Origin: Streptomyces sp. CB02009
Lineage (GTDB): Bacteria; Actinomycetota; Actinomycetes; Streptomycetales; Streptomycetaceae
Direction: 5' to 3'
DNA: 64,000 nucleotides
Assembly: GCF_001905825.1 (NCBI RefSeq)
Contig: NZ_LIVV01000006.1
Span: 124,001 to 188,000, forward strand
Position 1 is the stretch's first letter, and every line of letters begins with the position of its first letter. The translations under genes and the position numbers were made by a program. Positions 57,256-64,000 of the stretch are shown here, piece by piece. A model generated the notes under the pieces. The model saw nothing but the letters and a program-made list of their open reading frames with translations, did not search any database and was not told the DNA's origin.

Positions 57256-58155
57256 TCATGCCTTCGGGCGGGAGCGCAGCAGGCCGGTGATCCGGACCGC
57301 CGCCGTCGACAGCTGGGCGCGGGTCTCGGCCAGCTGCTCCTGGCTCACCCCGTGGTCGCGGGCCGCGTCCCTGATCTCGTCTCGGAAGCGGTCGAGGAGC
57401 CGGTCCAGGTCGCGGGCCGGGTCGCCCGAGCCCTCCGTGTCCCGCGCCCACTCCGGCACCTCGTCGGCCGGGGCCGCCGCGAACGGCGGCTCCTGGCCGG
57501 CGGCCTTGGGGTGGGTGGTGCCCGCCACCAGGCCGCCGAGCTGGGCCGTGATGTCCGAGAGGCCCTCCCAGACGCCCTTGGGCCAGTCGCCGCGCGAGAA
57601 GCGGTCCTGGACCTCCTCCTGCACCTGCTGGGCGATCCGCTGGAACTCCTTCGCCTGGTGGCGCGCGGACTTGGCCTCGGCGCGGGCCTGGCGGGCCTGC
57701 TCCTTCCACTCCTGCCCGACCCGGCGCAGCTCCTCCTTGGCCTCGGTGAACGAGGAGGAATCCGCCGCCCGGGTGCGGCCCGCCGCCGCGCGCATCTCGC
57801 TGCGCACCCGGCCCGCCGCACCGCGCACGTCGTCCCGGATCTCAGCCGCGAGCTCCGACACCGACTCGCGGATCTCCCGCTCCAGGTCGTCCAGTTCGGC
57901 GCCGCGCCCGGCCAGCTCGGCACGGCCGGCGTCGGTGATCGAGTAGACCTTGCGGCCGCCCTCGCTCGCGTGGGTGACGAGGCCCTCGGCCTCCAGCTTG
58001 GCCAGGCGCGGGTAGACCGTGCCCGCCGAGGGCGCGTACAGGCCCTGGAAGCGCTCCTCCAGGAGGCGGATCACCTCGTAGCCGTGGCGGGGCGCTTCGT
58101 CGAGCAGCTTCAGCAGATAGAGACGCAGGCGGCCGTGCGCGAAGACGGGCGGCAT
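57256..58155 (-). CDS. PadR family transcriptional regulator with long coiled-coil tail
   Basis: A 299-residue regulator. The first 85 residues are a PadR winged helix (LYLLKLLDEAPRHGYEVIRLLEE, then SAGTVYPRLAKLEAEGL). The remaining part is a long, charged helical tail rich in Glu/Arg/Ala, unusual for the family (typical PadR about 110-180 residues), and probably forms a coiled coil for oligomerisation. Starts one base after the DUF4097 gene. The operator at 59063-59090 lies before that gene. Confidence 0.87.
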   Translation of the reverse strand: MPPVFAHGRLRLYLLKLLDEAPRHGYEVIRLLEERFQGLYAPSAGTVYPRLAKLEAEGLVTHASEGGRKVYSITDAGRAELAGRGAELDDLEREIRESVSELAAEIRDDVRGAAGRVRSEMRAAAGRTRAADSSSFTEAKEELRRVGQEWKEQARQARAEAKSARHQAKEFQRIAQQVQEEVQDRFSRGDWPKGVWEGLSDITAQLGGLVAGTTHPKAAGQEPPFAAAPADEVPEWARDTEGSGDPARDLDRLLDRFRDEIRDAARDHGVSQEQLAETRAQLSTAAVRITGLLRSRPKA

Positions 58156-58156
58156 G

Positions 58157-59032
58157 TCAGAGCACCTTTCCGGTCGCGGAGGGGGTGGGGGAGGAGGTGG
58201 CGCCGCCGTCCTCTTCGGACTCGGGGCGGCGGAGCAGCGCGATGGAGCCGGAGACGGTGGTCGCCTTGAGCGTCCCCCGACCCGAACCGAGGGTGCCGGT
58301 GACGGACTTGGTGCCCCACTGCCCGGCCACCCGCAGGTCCTCGAAGGCGTTCGACACGGAGCCCGTCGTCGTGTTGGCCTCGACGCGGGCGTCGGCCGGG
58401 TGGGGGAGGCGGATGGCGACCTCGCCGGAGAGGCTGGAGAGCCGGATGTCGGCGGGCGGGCCGTCGAGCTCGGCCGGGTCGAGGTCGATGGCCATGTCGC
58501 CGCTGACGGTCTCGGCCCGCACGGAGGCGCCCGCGCCCTCGATCACCGTCACGTCGCCGGTCACCGAGTTGATCCGGAGCGCGCCGGTGACCGACTGCGC
58601 CTCCAGGCTGCCCGAGACGCTCTCGGCGCGGACCGGGCCGGAGAGCCGGAGGAGGGTGGTGTCGCCGGAGACGCCGCGCACCTCCGTACGTCCCGTGATG
58701 CCGGTGACGACGGCCTCGGCACCGACCACGGCCAGCTCGACGTCGACGCCCGCGGGGACGGCGACGGAGACCACGGCCCGGCGGCGGAACTCCTTGCGGT
58801 CGAGCCACTTGAGGGCGCTCTTCCACTGGAGGTCCTCGTAGCCCACGGTGAGGGTGGAGCCGTCCTGGGACACGAGCAGCGGCGGTCCCTCGACCTCGGA
58901 GACCTCCACGCGGGCGGAACCCTCGTCGGTCCCCACCACGTTCACCGCGCCGTTGACGATGCGGACCCGCAGGCGGGTCACGGGGTCGGCAGGGGCCAGC
59001 TTCGTCGGCTCGGTGACGGACCACTCTGTCAT
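58157..59032 (-). CDS. DUF4097 beta-strand-repeat protein
   Basis: A 291-residue protein. After about 60 residues come successive short strands with repeats of the form V-x-G-D/S-x-T/V (EVRGVSGDTTLLRLSG, then RAESVSGSLEAQSVTG and so on), forming a right-handed or adhesin-like beta structure characteristic of DUF4097. No signal peptide is seen, and the C-terminal tail is Ser/Thr/Pro-rich. Start ATG 59032 has GGGAGGT. In an operon with PadR and presumably regulated by it; often tied to envelope stress. Confidence 0.84.
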   Translation of the reverse strand: MTEWSVTEPTKLAPADPVTRLRVRIVNGAVNVVGTDEGSARVEVSEVEGPPLLVSQDGSTLTVGYEDLQWKSALKWLDRKEFRRRAVVSVAVPAGVDVELAVVGAEAVVTGITGRTEVRGVSGDTTLLRLSGPVRAESVSGSLEAQSVTGALRINSVTGDVTVIEGAGASVRAETVSGDMAIDLDPAELDGPPADIRLSSLSGEVAIRLPHPADARVEANTTTGSVSNAFEDLRVAGQWGTKSVTGTLGSGRGTLKATTVSGSIALLRRPESEEDGGATSSPTPSATGKVL

Positions 59033-59062
59033 GGTGCTGACCTCCCGTATCGGCAACGCAAC

Positions 59063-59090
59063 ATATCGTGTTTCTCGATAGACACGATAT
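59063..59090. promoter_or_regulatory. PadR-type operator upstream of the DUF4097 gene
   Basis: ATATCGTGT and ACACGATAT form a 9-bp inverted repeat 10 bases apart, followed by the palindrome CGATATATCG (59085-59094). AT-rich within GC-rich DNA, 31 bases upstream of the gene start. Matches PadR autoregulation sites. Confidence 0.7.
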
Positions 59091-59182
59091 ATCGCGGTGA
59101 AGGGAAGTCAACCCTGACTCTCCCCTGACAGGGTGGGGACAAGTGACTCCGCATGCGGACAAATTGGCCTAGCGTAGAGCCC

Positions 59183-59998
59183 ATGAACGCGACATCCGGA
59201 CCGCATCCCGTCGGGGCGCTGCTCCTCTGCCGTGCCGACCCCGAGACGGTGCGGCCGCCCGCCCAGCTGCTCCGCGAGCACCTGCTGCTCGCCCCCGCGG
59301 GCGACGGCTGGAGCGTGCTCGTACCGGAGGGGAAGCCCTGGCTCCACGGCGGGGAGCCGGTCGAACAGGTCGTCACCGGCTGGGACACCGCCCTCGCCGT
59401 CTCGGCCGCCGGCTGGCCCGTCGTCGCGTTCTGGTGGGACCGCGACCGGGCCGGTCTCACCCTCGCCGCCGGCTTCCGCCGCACGGTCGGCTACACCTGG
59501 CTCGCCGACGGCACCCCCGTCGGCGAGGACGAGGCCATGCGCACCTTCGCCGCCCGGCTCGCCCTCGACCCCGTCCTGGACGTCCAGGCCCTGGAACCGC
59601 TCACCGAGCCCGACCCGGACGCCGACGCCGCCACCCGGCTCCTCGGCGTCGTCGCCGTCCTCGGCCGCCTCGGGCTCGCCCTGCCGACCGGACTCCACCC
59701 CGGCGGGAGCGCCGACCGGCTCCGCTCAGCGGCCCTGGCCCAGGGCGCCGAACAGCTCGAATGGTCGGGCTGGAGGGAAGCTGTGCGCGCCGAACTCGAC
59801 GTGGTGGAGGGCGGTCCCCTCGGCCCGTACCTGCGCGGCCCGAAGGCACGCGTCCTGGGCGCGGCGCAGCTCGCCGCGGGAGTGCCGCTGCTGATCTGGG
59901 GCCTCGGCCGGCGCAGCGGCGGCTGGGCGACGGCCGGGGCGCTGCTCGTCGCCCACGGCGCGCTCGGCCTCGTCTACGACCGACTGCGGGAGGGGTGA
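59183..59998 (+). CDS. Hypothetical protein with C-terminal membrane segments
   Basis: A 271-residue protein with a soluble N-terminal part of unknown fold (about 1-215) and two C-terminal transmembrane helices (VLGAAQLAAGVPLLIWGL and GGWATAGALLVAHGALGLVY). No motif recognised. ATG 59183. Divergent from the DUF4097 gene, convergent with the DUF6104 gene. Confidence 0.65.
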   Translation: MNATSGPHPVGALLLCRADPETVRPPAQLLREHLLLAPAGDGWSVLVPEGKPWLHGGEPVEQVVTGWDTALAVSAAGWPVVAFWWDRDRAGLTLAAGFRRTVGYTWLADGTPVGEDEAMRTFAARLALDPVLDVQALEPLTEPDPDADAATRLLGVVAVLGRLGLALPTGLHPGGSADRLRSAALAQGAEQLEWSGWREAVRAELDVVEGGPLGPYLRGPKARVLGAAQLAAGVPLLIWGLGRRSGGWATAGALLVAHGALGLVYDRLREG

Positions 59999-60020
59999 CC
60001 CCGCGCGCGGAGTCACCCCT
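59991..60020. terminator. Hairpin between convergent genes
   Basis: AGGGGTGAC pairs with GTCACCCCT across a CG-rich loop region, overlapping the stop of the preceding gene and ending 36 bases from the DUF6104 stop. Confidence 0.6.
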
Positions 60021-60055
60021 TCACCGCTCGGAGCGGCCGTTCCTGCGAGCGGGCC

Positions 60056-60241
60056 CTACTCGTCCTCGTCGTCCTCGTCGTCGAGACGGGCCAGCCAGGT
60101 CGCGAGGCGCTCGACCGGCACCTCGAAGTCGGGATTGAGATCGACGAACGTCCGCAGCTGCTCGGCGAGCCACTCGAAGGTGACCTCCTCCTCGCCGCGC
60201 CGCTTCTCCAGTTCCTCGATGCCACGGTCGGTGAAATACAT
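60056..60241 (-). CDS. DUF6104 small conserved protein
   Basis: A 61-residue protein conserved in Streptomyces, opening MYFTDRGIEELEKRR and closing in an acidic run LDDEDDEDE. Probably a helical regulator-like protein; function unknown. ATG 60241. Confidence 0.75.
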   Translation of the reverse strand: MYFTDRGIEELEKRRGEEEVTFEWLAEQLRTFVDLNPDFEVPVERLATWLARLDDEDDEDE

Positions 60242-60335
60242 GCGTTCAGGATAGGCCGAACCCCTCGGGTCCCCTGTCGCCCGTCAGTCCCGGCGACTAG
60301 CCTTCCTCATCATCGTTTCGGGGAGCGGGGGCGCT

Positions 60336-60824
60336 GTGACGCACGGGATCGCGCGTATTCGGCTGGACGACGGCACGCCCGTGTGGGCCCGGGTCAGTGA
60401 CGTGCAGGAACTCGGCAGAGGCGGTGGGTTCCAGGACACCGCCATCAAGGACCGGGTGGTCTCGATGGCCGGCGGGCTCACGGACGTGGTGCGCGGGGTG
60501 GTCGGCTCGCTGCGGGCGGGGCTCGACCCGCAGGGCTCCGTGGAGGTCGCCGTCAGCTTCGGCATCGAACTCTCCGCACAGTCCGGCAAGGTGATCGGAG
60601 TCCTCGCCGACGGTTCGGGCAAGGCCTCCGTGAACGTCTCCCTGACCTGGACCGAACCGGGCCGGGCCGCCGCTCCCGAAGCAGGCCCCGAAGCAGGTTC
60701 CGGAGCAGGCCCCGAAGCAGGCCCCGGGCCGGAGTCCGCCGCGGACCCCGTGGCCGTTCCCGCGCCCCGGCCGCCCGCGCCCGATCCCGCGACACCGGAC
60801 CCGGCGGCCGACGAGCGCGCATGA
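60336..60824 (+). CDS. CU044_2847-type trypsin-co-occurring domain protein
   Basis: A 162-residue protein. Residues 1-100 form the trypsin-co-occurring domain (Trypco1-like): WARVSDVQELGRGGGFQD, VVRGVVGSLRAGLDPQGSVEVAVSFGIEL and the strand SVNVSLTWTEP. The last 60 residues are a low-complexity Pro/Ala/Glu tail made of A-G-P-E-A-G-like repeats. The family is known to neighbour trypsin-like proteases in NTP-dependent conflict systems. GTG 60336; its stop overlaps the protease start (ATGA), so the two are translated together. Confidence 0.82.
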   Translation: MTHGIARIRLDDGTPVWARVSDVQELGRGGGFQDTAIKDRVVSMAGGLTDVVRGVVGSLRAGLDPQGSVEVAVSFGIELSAQSGKVIGVLADGSGKASVNVSLTWTEPGRAAAPEAGPEAGSGAGPEAGPGPESAADPVAVPAPRPPAPDPATPDPAADERA

Positions 60825-62860
60825 GCGCCTTCGACGCTCTCGTGCGCCCCGCGCTCGTACGCATCGCCGCTCCCGACGGCGGGTATGACCCGCACGGCGA
60901 CCGGTACTGGGGCACCGGCTTCTTCATCGCCCCCGGCTGGGTGCTGACCTGCGCCCATGTCGTGGCCGAGGGGGGAAGCGCGGTGTGGAGGAGCGAGCCC
61001 GCCGTCGGCATCACCTGGGAGGACGGCAAGACCTCCCGGGAGACCACCGGCACCGTCGTGCTCGCCCTGCCGCGCCCCGACCGGCCCGACGACCCGCCGG
61101 ACCGGTGGGCCTTCCCCGACATCGCGCTCGTCCGCGTGCCCGGCGCACTGAAGGCCTCCTGCGTGCGCCTCGGCGAGCGCCCGCCCGTCCCGCCGGCCTC
61201 CGTCGGACTCCACGGCTGGTCGCGGGAGACCGGCGAGCTCGGCATCCGGCACGTCCACGGCACCCTGATCGGCACGGACGGCAAGGCGCTCATCACCGAC
61301 TGGGTCATGCCCGTCGAAGGCTGCTCCGGGGGCCCCGTCGTCGACCACCAGCAGGGCGCCGTCGTCGGCCTCAACAAGGGACGCGGCCGCGACGGCGGCG
61401 CCGTCGTGCCCGTCACCGCGCTCCGCCGGCTGCACGACCTCCCCGGCGGCGAGGCGATGGGCGAGGCGCTGCGCGCCCACGACCGCTACCACCTCGCCCG
61501 CTACCGCTCCCTGGACGACCGGCCCGACTGGACGCGCACCCAGGGACGACTCGCCGGCGCCGCGGGCGTCGGCCCGGGACTGCGCACCCAGCTGTACGGG
61601 CACTTCGCCGAACTGCCCGCGCCCACCGCGCCCGGCGAGATCATGGACCTCGTCGACCAGGTCAAGGCCTGGATCAGGGACGACGAACTGCCGGACGCCC
61701 TGGAGGACGACCCCCGCACCTGGAGCGAGGGCGCCGGACTCCTGCGCCGTCTGCGGGCGCCCCGCAGGGACGGCGTCCGCGACCTCGAACTGGACGCGGT
61801 GCTCCTGTACGCCGCCCACGTCGCCCGGCACGTGCGCGGGCGGTACGGCGAGCGGATCGACACCGCGGACCTCACCCACTGGATCGTCGACGAGTCGGGC
61901 GACGCCGACCGGCACCTCCGGCGCGAGATCGACCGCCTGGTCAGCCCCGGCCGGCCGGCGCCCCTCTCCGTACGCGAACCCCGCGCGCGTGCCGACGTTC
62001 TCCTGGAGATCGACCCCCCGGTCTACGACCCCGGACGGTACCCGTGGCGGGTCAAGCTCCTCCTCGACGGGCACACGGTCAGCCCGCTCCACTTCGACGA
62101 GCGGGGCGCCACGCGGGCCCAGCTCAGGGAGACCCTGCGCGAACCGCTCGCGGACGCCCTGCGGCGCGGCGACAGCGGACGGCACCTGGCCGCCGTGGAG
62201 GCGGTGCTCCCGCGCGAACTCTTCGACGAACCTCTCGACACCTGGCGGCTCGAACCGCCCCGGGGCCCCGACGACGCCTGGCTGCCCACCCTCGGCCAGC
62301 GCCGGTTCGTCGTCATCCGCGACGCCCGCCGCAACGACCGGGAGCCGACGCCCGAATGGCGCGAGCGCTGGGCGGCGGCGGAGCACGGGCCGCTCCACGC
62401 GACCCCGCTGCGCGCGGAGGTGCCCGGCGCGGGCCGGGACGCCCACACCCCGCGCGTGCGCCGGGAGACCTGGCCGGAGGCGTACGACCGGCTCCGCGAG
62501 GCGCCCGGCGGCGCCGTCCCGGTCCACTGCGGCCACGTCGGCGGCGGCGACGGGTTCATGGCGATGAACGCGGCGCTCGAAGCCGGCCATCCGCTCGCCG
62601 TCTGGCGGACCGGCGCCCACGACCACACCGACTGCGCGGAGTTCCACGAGCGGGCCGGCCGGCTGCTCTCCGCCGTCCGCGACGCCTGGGACGTGCGCGG
62701 CCCCGTCCGGTCGCTGCGCACCCGCGCGGACCGGGCCGCCGGGCCCGAGGCGCCGTACGCGTGGGCCGAGAGCATCGCCCTGCTCCTGGACCCGCCCGAC
62801 CGGCCCCCGTACGGCGGCAGCCTGGAGCCCCCGCCGCTGCTCGGCGAGGGGGAGCAGTGA
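60821..62860 (+). CDS. Trypsin-like serine protease fused to VMAP-like C-terminal region
   Basis: A 679-residue protein. Residues about 1-220 are a trypsin-like domain with an intact triad: His46 in LTCAHVV, Asp100 in FPDIALVRVP and Ser169 in GCSGGPVV. A middle region (about 240-380, DLVDQVKAWIRDDELP) resembles the effector-associated/VMAP-M part, and residues 390-679 resemble the C-terminal VMAP region (vWA-MoxR-associated protein) rich in Trp/Arg with VCGHVGGGDGF. In described systems these proteins relay a signal from a sensor to an effector; here the effector would be the protease. No signal peptide, so cytoplasmic. Confidence 0.82.
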   Translation: MSAFDALVRPALVRIAAPDGGYDPHGDRYWGTGFFIAPGWVLTCAHVVAEGGSAVWRSEPAVGITWEDGKTSRETTGTVVLALPRPDRPDDPPDRWAFPDIALVRVPGALKASCVRLGERPPVPPASVGLHGWSRETGELGIRHVHGTLIGTDGKALITDWVMPVEGCSGGPVVDHQQGAVVGLNKGRGRDGGAVVPVTALRRLHDLPGGEAMGEALRAHDRYHLARYRSLDDRPDWTRTQGRLAGAAGVGPGLRTQLYGHFAELPAPTAPGEIMDLVDQVKAWIRDDELPDALEDDPRTWSEGAGLLRRLRAPRRDGVRDLELDAVLLYAAHVARHVRGRYGERIDTADLTHWIVDESGDADRHLRREIDRLVSPGRPAPLSVREPRARADVLLEIDPPVYDPGRYPWRVKLLLDGHTVSPLHFDERGATRAQLRETLREPLADALRRGDSGRHLAAVEAVLPRELFDEPLDTWRLEPPRGPDDAWLPTLGQRRFVVIRDARRNDREPTPEWRERWAAAEHGPLHATPLRAEVPGAGRDAHTPRVRRETWPEAYDRLREAPGGAVPVHCGHVGGGDGFMAMNAALEAGHPLAVWRTGAHDHTDCAEFHERAGRLLSAVRDAWDVRGPVRSLRTRADRAAGPEAPYAWAESIALLLDPPDRPPYGGSLEPPPLLGEGEQ

Positions 62861-62981
62861 CCCGAGTGCCCACCGGGACGAAGGCCCCGCGATCCGTCCG
62901 ATTAAGCCGTCGGCAGGCCCCGCTCCCGGGCGGTACGGTCGACGGACCCGGCAGCGACACCACAGCCAGGAGGAGTCCATC

Positions 62982-63998
62982 GTGAACGATTGGCGGATCT
63001 ACCGTGGTGCCGGTCTTCCGCACGACGAGATACAGCGGCTGCCCGCCCCGCCGCCCTGGCGCGACTTCTCCGCGGGCAGCGCCGACGACACCCTGGCGGG
63101 CTCCGACCGGCGGCTCGGCGTCAAGCGCAGGCTCGTCCAGAACCACCACCCCAGGCCCGCCGAGACCGATGCCGTCAACGCCGCGCTGTACCTGCGGCGG
63201 CCGCTCCTCGTCACCGGCAACCCCGGCACCGGCAAGTCCACCCTCGCCCACGCCGTCGCCCACGAACTGCGCCTCGGCCGGGTGCTCCGGTGGCCGATCG
63301 TCAGCCGGACCACCCTCCAGGACGGGCTGTACCGGTACGACGCCATCGGCCGGCTCCAGGACGTCCAGCTGGAGCGCGCCCAGGCAGGATCGCCCGGCTC
63401 CGCGGCCGCGGCACCGGCCGGCATCGGCTCGTACATCCGGCTCGGCCCGCTCGGCACCGCGCTGCTCCCCTCCGAGCAGCCCCGGGTGCTGCTCATCGAC
63501 GAGCTCGACAAGAGCGACCTGGATCTGCCGAACGACCTCCTGAACGCCCTGGAGGAGGGCGAGTTCGCCATTCCCGAGCTGGAGCGGCTCGCCGACCGGG
63601 AGCCCGTCGTGGAGGTGCTCAGCGACGACGGCCGCAAGGTGGCGGTGCTCGGCGGCCGGGTCCGCTGCACCACCTTCCCGTTCATCGTGCTCACCTCCAA
63701 CGGCGAACGGGACTTCCCCGCCGCCCTGTTGCGCCGCTGCATCCGCCTGGAGCTCGAAGCACCCGGCGAGGACCAGCTCCGCGCCATGATCGAGGCGCAC
63801 CTCGGCGGCGAGGCCGCCGCGGGCGACGGCGAACAGGGCCTCGTCCAGCGCTTCCTCAACCGCGAGCCCGGCGAGGTCATCGCCACCGACCAGCTCCTCA
63901 ACGCCCTCTATCTGACCCAGCACGCCTCCCGCGCCGAACGGGTCACCAGGGAACGCATCGCCGACATGCTCATGCAACCGCTCGATCAGCCGAGGTGA
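62982..63998 (+). CDS. MoxR-type AAA+ ATPase of a conflict-like system
   Basis: A 338-residue AAA+ ATPase. Walker A GNPGTGKST (Lys85), Walker B LLIDELDKSD (Asp173, Glu174), sensor 1 TSNGERD and the arginine finger region ALLRRCIRLE are all present, as in MoxR proteins that remodel client complexes with a vWA partner. GTG start at 62982. Lies 121 bases after the protease gene. The last bases of the window read GTGACG, a likely start of a next gene overlapping this stop (GTGA). Confidence 0.85.
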   Translation: MNDWRIYRGAGLPHDEIQRLPAPPPWRDFSAGSADDTLAGSDRRLGVKRRLVQNHHPRPAETDAVNAALYLRRPLLVTGNPGTGKSTLAHAVAHELRLGRVLRWPIVSRTTLQDGLYRYDAIGRLQDVQLERAQAGSPGSAAAAPAGIGSYIRLGPLGTALLPSEQPRVLLIDELDKSDLDLPNDLLNALEEGEFAIPELERLADREPVVEVLSDDGRKVAVLGGRVRCTTFPFIVLTSNGERDFPAALLRRCIRLELEAPGEDQLRAMIEAHLGGEAAAGDGEQGLVQRFLNREPGEVIATDQLLNALYLTQHASRAERVTRERIADMLMQPLDQPR

Positions 63999-64000
63999 CG

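Noticed and set aside
60284..62980. 898-codon minus-strand open frame over the protease gene
   Set aside because: Shadow of the protease and Trypco1 genes; low-complexity composition.

Overview
The window is chromosomal DNA of a Streptomyces species. It has roughly 70% GC, third-codon GC bias strong enough to open long antisense reading frames, GTG/TTG starts, and gene blocks diagnostic of the genus: nrdAB under a cobalamin riboswitch, dasR-dasABCD-nagB, wblE, sigH with its anti-sigma partner, eshA, snpA/snpR and sodN/sodX. From memory the order matches the S. coelicolor SCO5225-SCO5261 neighbourhood, so most of the window is conserved core. No tRNA, rRNA, CRISPR array, transposase or prophage gene was seen.

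Layout. 1-5,503 (minus strand): class Ia ribonucleotide reductase with its B12 riboswitch, a GNAT acetyltransferase, and a sodium:solute symporter with its DUF3311 partner. 5,644-6,627: a two-HTH regulator with a DasR-type operator in its upstream region. 6,719-19,204: a compact, mostly overlapping minus-strand block. It encodes a secreted peptide, a small protein, two GT2 glycosyltransferases, a UbiA-type prenyltransferase resembling decaprenyl-phosphate phosphoribosyltransferase, a flippase-like membrane protein, a class III aminotransferase, an NAD-dependent epimerase, two tandem membrane-anchored EEP-fold hydrolases, an aldo/keto reductase and an MMPL transporter. This looks like an uncharacterised polyprenyl-linked sugar or glycolipid assembly and export pathway inserted between the symporter region and dasR. 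19,547-26,381: DasR regulator, DasABC chitobiose importer, DasD N-acetylglucosaminidase and NagB deaminase, tied together by dre operators.

26,507-37,762 holds ordinary regulatory and housekeeping genes: SDR/TetR divergent pair, PdtaS-like histidine kinase, WblE, diacylglycerol kinase, SigH and its anti-sigma factor, UBP zinc finger, Na+/H+ antiporter, PLP-dependent deaminase and amidase. 38,050-40,618: a family 2B encapsulin shell protein (EshA) followed by a polyprenyl diphosphate synthase, its likely cargo. 40,634-49,946: small regulator/enzyme pairs, the snapalysin system, a SUKH protein and nickel superoxide dismutase with its maturation protease. 50,024-57,140: a polar amino-acid ABC importer, malic enzyme, a quinone-oxidoreductase-like dehydrogenase and a secreted GH5 glycosidase. 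57,256-60,241: a PadR regulator with a DUF4097 protein and small conserved proteins.

The right end (60,336-64,000) carries three consecutive genes: a trypsin-co-occurring (CU044_2847-type) protein, a trypsin-like protease fused to a VMAP-like C-terminal region, and a MoxR-type AAA+ ATPase. They resemble the NTP-dependent ternary conflict systems described in multicellular bacteria. A further gene appears to begin at the last bases of the window. This module, the 12.5-kb polyprenyl-sugar locus and the encapsulin/prenyl-synthase pair are the three most interesting systems here.
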